From contig JAZGFB010000040.1 of NCBI GenBank assembly GCA_036479015.1, positions 1-64,000 of the forward strand: a stretch of 64,000 nt of DNA, written 5' to 3'. Position numbers and translations under genes: made by a program. The notes beneath the pieces were generated by a model. That model worked only from the letters and a program-made list of their open reading frames with translations. It was not told where the DNA came from and did no database searches. The DNA comes from NVTR01 sp036479015 (GTDB lineage: Bacteria > Pseudomonadota > Alphaproteobacteria > Rhodobacterales > Rhodobacteraceae). Shown here in pieces: positions 50,760 through 59,789 of this stretch (positions are counted from its first letter, which is position 1; each line of letters begins with the position of its first letter).

Positions 50760-52277
50760 TCACCCGACCGATCCTTCAAGCGAAATCGCCACCAACTGTT
50801 GCGCTTCCATGGCGAATTCCATCGGCAATGCTTGCAACACTTCCTTAGCGAACCCATTAACGATCAGCGCCAATGCCGCTTCTTCGTCAATGCCGCGCTG
50901 GCGGCAATAAAACAGTTGCTCATCATCAACCTTGGACGTCGTTGCTTCATGCTCGACTCGGCTGGAATTGTTGCGAACTTCAATATACGGAACCGTGTGA
51001 GCGCCGCATTTGTCACCAATTAGCAAGCTGTCACATTGGGTGTAGTTCCGGCTATTACTGGCTTTGGGATGCATAGACACAAGCCCACGATACGTATTTT
51101 GCGCCCGGCCAGCGCTGATGCCCTTTGACACGATCCGGCTTTTGGTATTTTTGCCCAAATGCACCATTTTTGTGCCGGTGTCGGCCTGTTGCATATTGTT
51201 GGCGATGGCAATGGAATAAAACTCGCCCTGGCTGTCATCGCCACGCAAAATACAGGACGGGTATTTCCAGGTCACGGCTGAACCGGTTTCCACCTGTGTC
51301 CACATCACCTTTGAACGATCCCCACGACAATCGGCACGTTTGGTCACAAAATTATAGATACCACCAACGCCGTTTTCGTCGCCGGGATACCAGTTTTGCA
51401 CAGTGGAATATTTGACTTCCGCATCTTCCAGCAGAACAATTTCCACCACAGCTGCATGCAGCTGATTGGTGTCTCGCTGCGGCGCTGTGCACCCTTCTAG
51501 ATAGGATACATAGGAACCTTTGTCGGCAATGATCAATGTGCGTTCAAACTGGCCGGTATTTTCAGCGTTAATACGAAAATAGGTGCTTAGTTCCATCGGG
51601 CATCGCACGCCGGGGGGAATATAGACAAATGACCCGGCAGAAAATACCGCAGAGTTCAGTGTGGCAAAAAAATTATCTGACGCCGGCACCACTGATCCCA
51701 GGTATTTTTTAACCAGTTCAGGGTGGTTTTCGATGGCCTCCCCTATGGAGCAAAATATGACCCCTGCCTTGGCCAGCTCATCTTTGAAGGTAGTGCCCAA
51801 TGAGACGCTGTCAAAAACCGCATCCACCGCGACTTTGCGCCCCTCAGATGGGGCCGTATCAGCACCCTCAACCCCTGCTAGGATCATTTGCTCTTTAAGA
51901 GGAATGCCTAGTTTTTTGTAAGTTTCCAGAAGCTTAGGGTCAACATCATCAATTGATTTTGGCTTTTCAACCATACTTTTCGGTTGAGCATAATAGTACA
52001 AGTCTTGATAGTCTATTTTTGGGTAATCAACCATGGCCCAGGTCGGTTCTTCCAGTTGCTTCCAGCGTGCAAATGCAGACAGGCGCCAGTCGGTCATCCA
52101 GTCAGGTTCGCCGTTTTTCTCAGAGATGAGGCGCACAATATTTTCGTCAATACCCTTGGGTACATAGTCCATCTCAATGTCAGTTTCCCAGCCATGCTTA
52201 TAGACCCCCGAAATTGACCGGACCGCGTCGACCGTTTCCTGATCAACGCCATCTTTGACTTTCATATCTTCGCTCAT
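50760..52277 (-). CDS. sufB: SufB, Fe-S scaffold subunit
   Basis: The 505-residue scaffold protein assembles the nascent cluster. Typical segments are YIPPGVRCPMELSTYFRIN, DKGSYVSYLEGCTAPQRDTNQLHAAVVEIV (with conserved Cys), NFVTKRADCRGDRSKVMWTQVETGSA and the C-terminal CDSLLIGDKCGAHTVPYIEV. The start is one of ATG 52283 or 52277, or GTG 52307, which overlaps the desulfurase stop (GTGA). I prefer 52277, with AGGAAG six bases upstream and MSEDMKVKDGVDQ matching the family. Confidence 0.96.
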   Translation of the reverse strand: MSEDMKVKDGVDQETVDAVRSISGVYKHGWETDIEMDYVPKGIDENIVRLISEKNGEPDWMTDWRLSAFARWKQLEEPTWAMVDYPKIDYQDLYYYAQPKSMVEKPKSIDDVDPKLLETYKKLGIPLKEQMILAGVEGADTAPSEGRKVAVDAVFDSVSLGTTFKDELAKAGVIFCSIGEAIENHPELVKKYLGSVVPASDNFFATLNSAVFSAGSFVYIPPGVRCPMELSTYFRINAENTGQFERTLIIADKGSYVSYLEGCTAPQRDTNQLHAAVVEIVLLEDAEVKYSTVQNWYPGDENGVGGIYNFVTKRADCRGDRSKVMWTQVETGSAVTWKYPSCILRGDDSQGEFYSIAIANNMQQADTGTKMVHLGKNTKSRIVSKGISAGRAQNTYRGLVSMHPKASNSRNYTQCDSLLIGDKCGAHTVPYIEVRNNSSRVEHEATTSKVDDEQLFYCRQRGIDEEAALALIVNGFAKEVLQALPMEFAMEAQQLVAISLEGSVG

Positions 52278-52303
52278 TGACATCTTCCTGTTCGCTTTCT
52301 TTG

Positions 52304-53350
52304 TCACGCCGCCTTAGCAACGTACCGCTTTTGTGCCTGAGCCCAGGCATCTGCAAATTTCATAACTTCTGCCTCGGTCGTGTCTGGCCCCAGCGACACT
52401 CGGATGGCGCATTGGCTGGCCTGGGCAGATACCCCCATAGCCTGTAAAACTAAGCTGGGTTTAACTTTACCGCTGGAACAGGCCGAACCGGCGGATATTG
52501 AAAAACCAGCAAGGTCCAAGGCCATGACTTGCGTTTCGCCCTTCCAATCTGGGGTTATTATACAGCTGGTATTGGGCAACCTGTTGGCCTGATCACCAAT
52601 CACTCTGGCGCTGGGAACACTTGTTAACATCGCCGCTTCCATACGATCGCGAAGCACTTTCACCTGCTCCCAAATCCCATCCTTTACATCCTTGACCGCA
52701 GATTGCGCTGCCGCCCCAAACCCGGCAATTCCGATTAGGTTTTCGGTCCCTGACCGGCGCCCCATTTCCTGACCACCACCCCTGTTGCGTGCGACAACAT
52801 CTAATCCCTTTTTCAGCACCAGCGCCCCAACCCCTGTTGGTCCGCCAAATTTATGGGCCGATATCACGGCCATTTCGCATCCAAGGCTGTCAAAATCTAG
52901 CGGAATTTTGCCAAATGCCTGGGTTGCATCGCAGACGGCAAGCCCCAGTGGCAGATGTTGCACAATACCGGTTTCACCATTCGCCATCTGCACGCAATTT
53001 TTGGCTGGTTCCGGGGCTAATATCTGACCAGCTGCATCCGTGATCAGGTTCTGCGTACACCACGCCAAAACCGCGTCATGTTCAACGGGGCTGCATGTCA
53101 AATTACGGCCCGCCAGCGCAATCGCTGCTGCCTCAGTCGCGCCCGAGGTAAATACAACATCCCCATTGCTGACTCCAAATGCGTCCGAAACCTGTTTGCG
53201 GGCAGTTTCAACCAGATTTTTGGCCGCCCTACCTGCCCCATGCACAGAGGACGGATTGCCAACCACGTCAGTGGCCCTGATGATCGCAGCCTTCGCTGCC
53301 GCACATAGCGGCGCTGATGCATTCCAATCTAGGTAGACCCGGCCAGACAT
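52304..53350 (-). CDS. IscS/NifS-type cysteine desulfurase
   Basis: The 348-residue class V aminotransferase has YLDWNASAPL at the start, VFTSGATEAAAIAL (PLP phosphate), the Schiff-base Lys in ISAHKFGGPTGVGALVLKKG and the mobile-loop Cys in SISAGSACSSGKVKPSLVL. It is group I, shorter than IscS of E. coli (about 400). With SufS at the far end, the operon carries two desulfurases. It lies between iscR (49-base gap) and sufB (stop overlapping the possible GTG start). Confidence 0.93.
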   Translation of the reverse strand: MSGRVYLDWNASAPLCAAAKAAIIRATDVVGNPSSVHGAGRAAKNLVETARKQVSDAFGVSNGDVVFTSGATEAAAIALAGRNLTCSPVEHDAVLAWCTQNLITDAAGQILAPEPAKNCVQMANGETGIVQHLPLGLAVCDATQAFGKIPLDFDSLGCEMAVISAHKFGGPTGVGALVLKKGLDVVARNRGGGQEMGRRSGTENLIGIAGFGAAAQSAVKDVKDGIWEQVKVLRDRMEAAMLTSVPSARVIGDQANRLPNTSCIITPDWKGETQVMALDLAGFSISAGSACSSGKVKPSLVLQAMGVSAQASQCAIRVSLGPDTTEAEVMKFADAWAQAQKRYVAKAA

Positions 53351-53398
53351 TAATTGCGTTCCTTATTTTTCATGGTATTTTTAATATGATCCGAAAAA

Positions 53399-53863
53399 TT
53401 ATGCTGGCTGATCCATAAGCTCAAACAAATCAGGCACAGCAGGGCACGGTACCAATTCGTTTTTGATCACATCAGCCAGGCTGGTTTTCTGCAAAAAGAC
53501 ATAAACGTTTGCAGACAAACATTCCCATAGCCGATTGGTCATTGACTGCGCCCTTGTGCCAGAAGCCCCGCCTGACACACCGCCACCGGAATGCATCGCC
53601 GATACCGTCTCTTCAACTGAATCCAAAATTGCAGAAACGCTTATATCCGCTGCTGGTTTTGCTAGACGATAACCACCACCGGGACCGCGAACAGATAAAA
53701 CCAACCCGGACCGGCGCAGTTTTACAAACAGTTGCTCAAGATAGGGCAGCGAAATATCCTGCCGTTTCGAAATCTCACCAAGCGAAGACAGTCCATCCGC
53801 GGGTTGGGTGGCCAAATCAGCCAACGCAACCATTGCATAACGGCCTTTGGTACTCAGCTTCAT
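53399..53863 (-). CDS. iscR: Rrf2-family iron-sulfur regulator (IscR-type)
   Basis: The 154-residue regulator has the Rrf2 winged helix (STKGRYAMVALADLATQ, SLPYLEQLFVKLRRSGLVLSVRGPGGGYRLAKPA) and an effector region. The classical three-cysteine cluster motif of E. coli IscR is absent: one Cys lies in NRLWECLSANVY and one in VPCPAVPDL. Rhodobacter IscR is known to bind a cluster with a single Cys plus His ligands, so this may be a similar lineage variant. It heads the SUF operon and should control it along with Irr. Confidence 0.93.
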   Translation of the reverse strand: MKLSTKGRYAMVALADLATQPADGLSSLGEISKRQDISLPYLEQLFVKLRRSGLVLSVRGPGGGYRLAKPAADISVSAILDSVEETVSAMHSGGGVSGGASGTRAQSMTNRLWECLSANVYVFLQKTSLADVIKNELVPCPAVPDLFELMDQPA

Positions 53864-53946
53864 TTCTGAAATCCCTTAATTTTGTTGACGGCAGGCAGCA
53901 GTTTCATTACGCCACGGTAGACTAAAAGCCGCCGCCAAATGGCAAA

Positions 53947-53984
53947 CTTAGAATTGTTCTAAGGTGTCTGAGTGAATTCGTCAA
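53947..53984 (-). promoter_or_regulatory. iscR-suf promoter with Irr box (ICE)
   Basis: CTTAGAA (53947-53953) and TTCTAAG (53957-53963) form a 7-bp perfect palindrome with a 3-base centre, matching the Irr/ICE consensus (TTTAGAAYNRTTCTAAA) in all but the outer bases. On the minus strand TTGACG (53984-53979) and TAGAAC (53961-53956) are spaced by 17 bases and fit -35 and -10. The box thus covers the -10, in line with Irr repression under low iron (heme). The iscR ATG is about 85 bases downstream. Confidence 0.75.
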
Positions 53985-54023
53985 GAATTCGAAATGACAT
54001 CTTGACCCAGCACAGAGTATGCA

Positions 54024-54677
54024 ATGCCCGAAGTAATATTCCCTGGCCCAGAAGGCCGCCTTGAAGGACGTTACCATCCCCAAAAAACCAAAGATGCGCC
54101 GCTTGCAATAATTTTGCACCCGCACCCACAGTTTGGCGGTACGATGAACAACCGCGTTGTTTATAATATGCACTATGCGTTTCACAATATGGGCTTCACC
54201 GTATTGCGGTTCAATTTTCGTGGTGTGGGCCGCAGCCAGGGTGAATATGATCAGGGTGTCGGTGAATTGTCTGATGCGGCCTCGGCGCTGGATTATCTGC
54301 AGTCAATGAACCAAAACTCTAAACATTGTTGGGTGGCCGGGTTTTCATTTGGGGCATGGATCGGCATGCAATTGTTGATGCGCCGCCCTGAAATTACCGG
54401 GTTCATATCTGCCTCACCTCCGGCCAACATGTATGACTTTTCATTCCTGGCCCCCTGCCCGGCCTCTGGCCTGATCATCAACGGAACCTCAGACCGAGTT
54501 GCCCCGCCAAAAGATACCGAGATTTTGGTCGACAAATTGCATGAGCAAAAAGGCATCACCATCACCCATCAGGAAATTGAAGGTGCCGGTCATTTCTTTG
54601 AAGACCCGCATATGGAAACCATGATCGGTAATGTAGACACTTATGTGCGCCGCCGGCTGACGGAAACCACCCGTTGA
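54024..54677 (+). CDS. Alpha/beta hydrolase (COG2945 type)
   Basis: The 217-residue hydrolase has the small-domain fold of COG2945: LHPHPQFGGTMNNRVVYNMH, FNFRGVGRSQGEYDQGVGEL, the nucleophile elbow AGFSFGAWIG (Ser in GFSFG), the acid in GTSDRVAPPKD, and the His in GAGHFFEDP. The substrate is unknown. The stop overlaps the TTG start of the HD gene (TTGA, 54674-54677). It is divergent from iscR. Confidence 0.9.
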   Translation: MPEVIFPGPEGRLEGRYHPQKTKDAPLAIILHPHPQFGGTMNNRVVYNMHYAFHNMGFTVLRFNFRGVGRSQGEYDQGVGELSDAASALDYLQSMNQNSKHCWVAGFSFGAWIGMQLLMRRPEITGFISASPPANMYDFSFLAPCPASGLIINGTSDRVAPPKDTEILVDKLHEQKGITITHQEIEGAGHFFEDPHMETMIGNVDTYVRRRLTETTR

Positions 54678-55270
54678 ACCCTGCAGGGACGCGGCTGGAC
54701 AGCCAGTTCGCGTTTCTGATGGAGGCTGACAAATTAAAGGCGATAAGTCGCGCCACGACGCTGGCCGATGCTTCCCGCCCGGAAAACAGCGCCGAACACA
54801 GCTGGCATATCTGCCTGTTCGCCCTGACACTGGCGGAATTTGCCGAACCGGGCGTCGATATCAATCGGGTGATCAGAATGCTGTTGCTGCATGACATCGT
54901 GGAAATTGACGCTGGCGACCATCCTATTCATCTGGCTTTTGATGCTAACCAGGTTGCCATCGAAGAAGCCGCCGCTGCTGAACGGTTATTTGGCCTACTG
55001 CCCGCCAATCAAAGCACTGAATTTCGCGCCCTGTGGGATGAATTTGAAGACGCCCAAAGCCCCGATGCAGTTTTCGCCAAAGCCATAGACCGGTTGGCCC
55101 CGGTTTTGCAGAACCTGCATTCCGGTGGCGCATCCTGGCGTCAATACCGCCCGACACTTGATCAAATAGAAGCCCGTGTCGGTGTCAAAGTGACCCGCGG
55201 CGCCCCAAAGCTTTGGGCACATATTAAACCACAAGTGGAAGAGTTTTTTCGGGCCAACGGGTTGGGTTAA
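54674..55270 (+). CDS. HD-domain phosphohydrolase (YfbR-like)
   Basis: The 198-residue protein begins at a TTG overlapping the previous stop. It has an HD domain with the first His in ENSAEHSWHICLFALTL, the HD pair in LLLHDIVEIDAGD, and a late Asp in FAKAIDRLAPVLQNL. Such proteins include 5'-nucleotidases (YfbR) and related nucleotide hydrolases. Length and motifs fit COG1896. It is co-expressed with the hydrolase. Confidence 0.88.
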   Translation: MNPAGTRLDSQFAFLMEADKLKAISRATTLADASRPENSAEHSWHICLFALTLAEFAEPGVDINRVIRMLLLHDIVEIDAGDHPIHLAFDANQVAIEEAAAAERLFGLLPANQSTEFRALWDEFEDAQSPDAVFAKAIDRLAPVLQNLHSGGASWRQYRPTLDQIEARVGVKVTRGAPKLWAHIKPQVEEFFRANGLG

Positions 55271-55368
55271 TTTTCTACCATATCGGTATGCAATCGCATA
55301 CCGCATTTGCACCCGCCAGATATTAGGCTAGAAGGCCACAACCGAATCCCGCCATCAAAGGACAACCC

Positions 55369-56583
55369 ATGAGCAAAATCAAAGTCGAAAACCCGATAGT
55401 TGAACTGGACGGTGATGAGATGACCCGGATCATATGGGATTTCATCAAGCAAAAACTGATCCTGCCCTATCTGGATATTGATCTGCTGTATTATGACCTG
55501 GGCATGGAGGTCCGCGATGACACCAATGACCAGATCACCATTGATGCAGCGAATAAAATTAGAGAAATCGGCGTCGGCGTAAAATGCGCCACAATCACCC
55601 CCGATGAAGATCGTGTCGAAGAATTTGGCCTGAAAGAAATGTGGCGCTCCCCGAACGGCACCATCCGCAACATCCTAGGGGGTACAATCTTTCGCGCGCC
55701 TATTATCTGCAAAAATGTCCCCCGCCTTGTACCCGGCTGGACCCAACCGATTGTCATTGGCCGCCACGCTTTTGGTGATCAGTACAAAGCCACTGATTTT
55801 CTATTCCCCGGCAAAGGCAAGCTGACGATGAAATTTGTCGGTGAAGACGGCTCGGTCATTGAAAAAGACATCTTTGACGCCCCAAGTGCAGGTGTCGCCA
55901 TGGGTATGTACAATCTGGATGACAGTATCATCGATTTTGCCCGTGCATCTATGAATTATGGCCTGAAAATGGGCTGGCCAGTATATCTGTCCACCAAAAA
56001 CACCATCCTGAAAGCCTATGATGGGCGGTTCAAGGACCTGTTCGCAAAGGTGTTTGAGGAAGAATTTGAGGCCAAATTCAAAGATGCAAACATCACATAT
56101 GAGCACCGTCTGATCGATGACATGGTGGCAGCGGCAATGAAATGGTCTGGTGGCTTTGTATGGGCTTGCAAAAACTATGATGGTGACGTGCAATCTGATA
56201 CCGTTGCCCAGGGTTTTGGCTCCCTTGGCCTGATGACCAGTCAGCTGATGACACCGGACGGTAAAATTGTTGAGGCAGAGGCAGCCCACGGCACAGTCAC
56301 CAGGCATTTCCGTCAACACCAGAAAGGCGAAGCAACATCCACCAATTCCATCGCATCGATCTATGCTTGGACCGGTGGGCTAAAGCACCGCGCCAAGTTG
56401 GACAGCAATACTGCGCTGGCAAATTTCGCCGAAACTTTGGAAAAGGTCATCGTTGACACCGTGGAAAGTGGCCACATGACCAAAGATTTGGCATTGCTGG
56501 TCGGCCCCGATCAGAAATGGCTAACCACCGAAGGCTTCCTGGAAAAAATCGACACCAACCTGCAAACTGCACTGTCTGCATAG
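55369..56583 (+). CDS. icd: NADP-dependent isocitrate dehydrogenase
   Basis: The 404-residue enzyme of the eukaryotic-like IDH class (about 400-415 residues) oxidises isocitrate to 2-oxoglutarate in the TCA cycle. Characteristic segments are ELDGDEMTRIIWDFIKQKLI, KMWRSPNGTIRNILGGTIFR-like (substrate), RHAFGDQYKATDF, GFVWACKNYDGDVQSDTVAQGFGSLGLM (metal Asp), and AAHGTVTRH (NADP). A long bidirectional hairpin follows. Confidence 0.97.
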   Translation: MSKIKVENPIVELDGDEMTRIIWDFIKQKLILPYLDIDLLYYDLGMEVRDDTNDQITIDAANKIREIGVGVKCATITPDEDRVEEFGLKEMWRSPNGTIRNILGGTIFRAPIICKNVPRLVPGWTQPIVIGRHAFGDQYKATDFLFPGKGKLTMKFVGEDGSVIEKDIFDAPSAGVAMGMYNLDDSIIDFARASMNYGLKMGWPVYLSTKNTILKAYDGRFKDLFAKVFEEEFEAKFKDANITYEHRLIDDMVAAAMKWSGGFVWACKNYDGDVQSDTVAQGFGSLGLMTSQLMTPDGKIVEAEAAHGTVTRHFRQHQKGEATSTNSIASIYAWTGGLKHRAKLDSNTALANFAETLEKVIVDTVESGHMTKDLALLVGPDQKWLTTEGFLEKIDTNLQTALSA

Positions 56584-56593
56584 CCGTCATAAC

Positions 56594-56625
56594 TACACCC
56601 CGCAATTTTCCTATTGCGGGGTGTA
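56594..56625. terminator. Bidirectional terminator between icd and DUF4167
   Basis: TACACCCCGCAAT (56594-56606) and ATTGCGGGGTGTA (56613-56625) form a 13-bp perfect stem with the loop TTTCCT. It is placed between two convergent genes and needs no strong T-tract to block both. It begins ten bases after the icd stop. Confidence 0.75.
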
Positions 56626-56653
56626 TACGAAGTCCTAAAAATGTGACGTCGGC

Positions 56654-57226
56654 CTATTCAGCGGCCTTGGGTTCTGCTGGCTGGGCAGCATTGCCTGTTG
56701 TCGCAACCGGCGAAGTCTTCGGCTTGCGCGTCCGACGTTTGACCGGCGCGGCCTCTGGCGTTTCAACCAACCCGCTGTCACCGGTGTTAACCATGGGCTG
56801 GACAAAATCCGGCTGGTCAGCTTGGGATGGATCAACATTCGCTGCCGGTTGTTTCGGCTGTTGATTGGACTGGTTTTGCTCACCGCGATTGCTATCATGG
56901 CCCTGCTGAGGTTGCTCTGAACGGGTTTGCTGACGTTCACGATGCTCACGCTCTTGGGTTTCTCGTTTGGCATCAATTTCGCGCTGCGCTTCAGCCTGCA
57001 TTCTTGTATAATGCTCTGAATGCTGCTGGAAATTTTCCGCGGCAACGCGATCATTTCCCAGTGTCGCATCCCGTGCCAACTGACTGTATTTCTCAATGAT
57101 TTGCTGGGGTGTGCCACGCACTTTCCCCTCGGGTCCGGAACTGTCAAACACCCGGTTCATGTTGTTACCCGAATGGCGGTTGCGGTTATTATTTTTGTTG
57201 CGCGAGCGCGACTTAGAAGATCTCAT
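56654..57226 (-). CDS. DUF4167-family RNA-binding-like protein
   Basis: The 190-residue protein has the DUF4167 N-terminus rich in Arg, Asn and Ser (MRSSKSRSRNKNNNRNRHSG), followed by RVFDSSGPEGKVRGTPQQII and EKYSQLARDATLGNDRVAAENFQQHSEHYTR. It ends in a Gln- and Pro-rich, disordered half. The family is common in alphaproteobacteria; function unknown, with the basic start suggesting nucleic acid binding. In 57227-57448 upstream I see no gene. Confidence 0.88.
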   Translation of the reverse strand: MRSSKSRSRNKNNNRNRHSGNNMNRVFDSSGPEGKVRGTPQQIIEKYSQLARDATLGNDRVAAENFQQHSEHYTRMQAEAQREIDAKRETQEREHRERQQTRSEQPQQGHDSNRGEQNQSNQQPKQPAANVDPSQADQPDFVQPMVNTGDSGLVETPEAAPVKRRTRKPKTSPVATTGNAAQPAEPKAAE

Positions 57227-57448
57227 GTGATTTTGGTCCAGCCTTTTGGCTTATGTATGAACCCGTGCCGTGGTTAGACAACGGCTATAAAGATAATCGG
57301 GTTCGATTGGATTTGCAGCTTATGTGGCGGTCAGGAATCCAAGTTCCAAATACCGCGTGGTGGTGAATATGCATGCTAAATAGTGGAAAACAAGTAAAAA
57401 CAGCGAATAAGCTCGTTTTATAACCATGACCGGGCCAAATGTAGCCAA

Positions 57449-58327
57449 TTAGCTGCCGTTGTGTCCAATTACCACGCGGTCCAGACCATTCAGGTCTTTG
57501 CGAATCTCAATATCTGTTAGTCCAGCTTGGGTGAACATTTCTTGAACCGCGCCCCCCTGCCTGTGACCAATTTCAACAATCAACCTGCCGCTTGTCTCAA
57601 GATGGTCCATGACACGGTTGCAAATTACCCGATAGGCCGTCAGCCCATCCCCCCCATCGGTCAGCGCGATCGACGGCTCATAGTTCCGCACTTCAGGCTG
57701 CAAACCAGCCATTTCATCTATGGAAATATAGGGCGGGTTTGAAACGATCAGATCAAATTTGGGTGCGCCCCCTAAGCTGGCATTGGTTAAGCCATCAAAC
57801 CAGTCCCCCTGCTGTAAATCTGCCCGCCCTGCCAGTCCCATGGCATCACGGTTGGTCGCTGCAATTTTTGCAGCAGCCACAGATTTCTCAATTCCAATAC
57901 CTGCTGCCCCTGGGCGTTCCAGCAATAATGACAACAAAATACAGCCCGATCCGGTGCCAAGATCCAGCATTGTTTGAAAGCTTTGTTCCAAGGCCACATC
58001 AACCAGCAGCTCGGTTTCTGGCCTTGGGTCCAAAACATCAGGACCCACCACAAATTTGTGGCCATAAAATTCGCGCTGCCCCGTAATATGAGAGACCGGC
58101 ACAAAAGATGCCCGTTTTTCCAAGGCACTTTGGTAAGTGCGTACCATTTCATCGGACAATACAGTATCACCGGCCAGTATAAGCCGATCACGTGTTACAC
58201 CAATTGAATGGGCCAGCAATACCCGTGCATCAGTTCCCGGATCAGCCGTTTTAGCCGCACGCAAATACCGCCCCCCCGCAAACTGGGCCTGCACGACGGT
58301 CATTCCGGCAGTGACGCCCGGTCTCAC
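57449..58327 (-). CDS. prmC: Release factor glutamine methyltransferase
   Basis: The 292-residue methylase modifies the GGQ glutamine of release factors. It has an N-terminal helical domain (DARVLLAHSIGVTRDRLIL), the SAM motif DLGTGSGCILLSLLLERPGA and the active-site NPPY (DLIVSNPPYISIDEM). It is translated after prfA, whose TGA overlaps a GTG start (GTGA at 58327-58324); an ATG at 58303 is an alternative. Its substrate is encoded just upstream. Confidence 0.94.
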   Translation of the reverse strand: MRPGVTAGMTVVQAQFAGGRYLRAAKTADPGTDARVLLAHSIGVTRDRLILAGDTVLSDEMVRTYQSALEKRASFVPVSHITGQREFYGHKFVVGPDVLDPRPETELLVDVALEQSFQTMLDLGTGSGCILLSLLLERPGAAGIGIEKSVAAAKIAATNRDAMGLAGRADLQQGDWFDGLTNASLGGAPKFDLIVSNPPYISIDEMAGLQPEVRNYEPSIALTDGGDGLTAYRVICNRVMDHLETSGRLIVEIGHRQGGAVQEMFTQAGLTDIEIRKDLNGLDRVVIGHNGS

Positions 58328-59373
58328 GCCCCCATCTCGGCCAACATGCTGGCCTGGTCGTCAGCGATCAATGCATCGATAATTTCGTTCAATTCACCGC
58401 CCATGATCTGATCCAACTTATAGAGCGTCAAATTGATCCGGTGGTCGCTCATGCGGCCTTGGGGAAAATTATAGGTACGGATCCGTTCTGATCTGTCGCC
58501 GGATCCCACCTGGCTTTTGCGCGCGTCCGAGCGTTCGTCATGCTGGCGCTGGCGCTCTGCGTCATACAGCCGGGTGCGCAGCACTTCCATTGCCAGCTCG
58601 CGGTTGCGATGCTGGGACTTTTCGGAACTAGTCACGATAATCCCGGTGGGTAAATGGGTAATGCGCACCGCAGAATCTGTGGTATTCACATGCTGCCCGC
58701 CAGCGCCGCTGGCGCGCATGGTATCAATGCGAATGTCCTTAGCTGCAATGTCGATATCAACCTTTTGCGCCTCTGGCAAAACAGCAACCGTTGCCGCCGA
58801 TGTATGGATGCGCCCACCGCTTTCAGTTTCTGGCACCCGTTGCACCCGATGCACGCCGCTTTCATATTTCAAGCGGGCAAAGACACCTTCGCCTTTGACA
58901 TTGGCGATCACTTCGCGGATGCCGCCCAGTTCAGTCTGGCTTTCTTCAATAATGTTGAACTGCCAGCCATTTGAATCGGCGTAGCGCTGGTACATGCGCA
59001 ACAGATCCGCGGCAAACAGCGCTGCTTCCTCGCCCCCGGTCCCCGGACGAATTTCAATTATTGCCGGACGGGCATCTGCTGCATCCCTTGGCAAAAGCGC
59101 TATGCGTAAATTATGCTCTACTTCGGGCAATCGGGTTTTCAGGCCCGGCAATTCTTCTTCGGCAAGCTCCTTCATTTCAGGGTCTTTGGCCCATTCTTCT
59201 GCTTCCGAAATATCGCCTAATATCTGCCTATACTCGGCAATCTCGGCCACTACCGGGCGCAAATCTGCATATTCCTTGCCCAATGCAGCAATGTCGCCCC
59301 CGCCCGTGGCCATGCTGGCCTCAAGGAATTCAAAGCGTTCAGTGATTTGTCTGAGTTTGTCTAAAGGTACCAT
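58324..59373 (-). CDS. prfA: Peptide chain release factor 1
   Basis: The 349-residue factor ends translation at UAA and UAG. It has the catalytic GGQ loop (MRASGAGGQHVNTTDSAVRI), the RF-1 domain start IIEIRPGTGGEEAALFAADL, and the codon-recognition region around VHRVQRVPETESGGRIHTSA. Length is a little short (usually 355-360). It forms an operon with prmC. Confidence 0.96.
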   Translation of the reverse strand: MVPLDKLRQITERFEFLEASMATGGGDIAALGKEYADLRPVVAEIAEYRQILGDISEAEEWAKDPEMKELAEEELPGLKTRLPEVEHNLRIALLPRDAADARPAIIEIRPGTGGEEAALFAADLLRMYQRYADSNGWQFNIIEESQTELGGIREVIANVKGEGVFARLKYESGVHRVQRVPETESGGRIHTSAATVAVLPEAQKVDIDIAAKDIRIDTMRASGAGGQHVNTTDSAVRITHLPTGIIVTSSEKSQHRNRELAMEVLRTRLYDAERQRQHDERSDARKSQVGSGDRSERIRTYNFPQGRMSDHRINLTLYKLDQIMGGELNEIIDALIADDQASMLAEMGA

Positions 59374-59447
59374 GACAGCCTGTTGCCCGCTGCAACCCGG
59401 CGGGTCAAGGGGTGGAAATTTCTACGAATTTGTGCTAGGTTTCTGTC

Positions 59448-59789
59448 ATGTTGAAAATTCTTGCAATATTCATCTTTGTTCCCAATCTGACGTTTGCGGG
59501 TGCGGCAGAGGACATTGCCGCCGCCAACAATTACTCTCAGGGGCCCTATGACTACTTTTGCACCGGCTCAGATGGTGCACGTCACGAACTTGGCGAAGTA
59601 GTTTGCCTGATAAACAACAGTTGCACCCAGACGTGGCTTGCCAAATGTGACATGAGCTTGAACAACCCCATGTGGCGCAAGGTTCAAGACGGTTGCCCGT
59701 CCGCTGGTTTATTGCACCGTTTCAACATGCTGCAGCCAATTCTTAATACGTCTCCGGTTGGCCCCACCATCAGACAGGCCAAAACGTAA
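59448..59789 (+). CDS. Small secreted protein, tail antisense to DUF1499 gene
   Basis: The 113-residue product has a signal peptide (KILAIFIFVPNLTFAGA) and a Cys-rich mature part (YDYFCTGSDGARHELGEVVC, NNSCTQTWLAKCDMSLN). The recognisable domain ends near VQDGCPSA (residue 86, position 59705). The last 27 residues lie entirely over the 3' end of the convergent DUF1499 gene, so they are probably a readthrough extension after loss of an earlier stop. Function unknown; similar small secreted proteins occur in roseobacters from memory. Confidence 0.7.
   Translation: MLKILAIFIFVPNLTFAGAAEDIAAANNYSQGPYDYFCTGSDGARHELGEVVCLINNSCTQTWLAKCDMSLNNPMWRKVQDGCPSAGLLHRFNMLQPILNTSPVGPTIRQAKT

Noticed and set aside
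49759..50763. 334-residue minus-strand ORF overlapping the SUF membrane protein
   Set aside because: It is in a different frame of the same strand as 49956-50576, has low-complexity Arg/Ser/His-rich composition and no domain; the hydrophobic, well-structured alternative frame is the gene.
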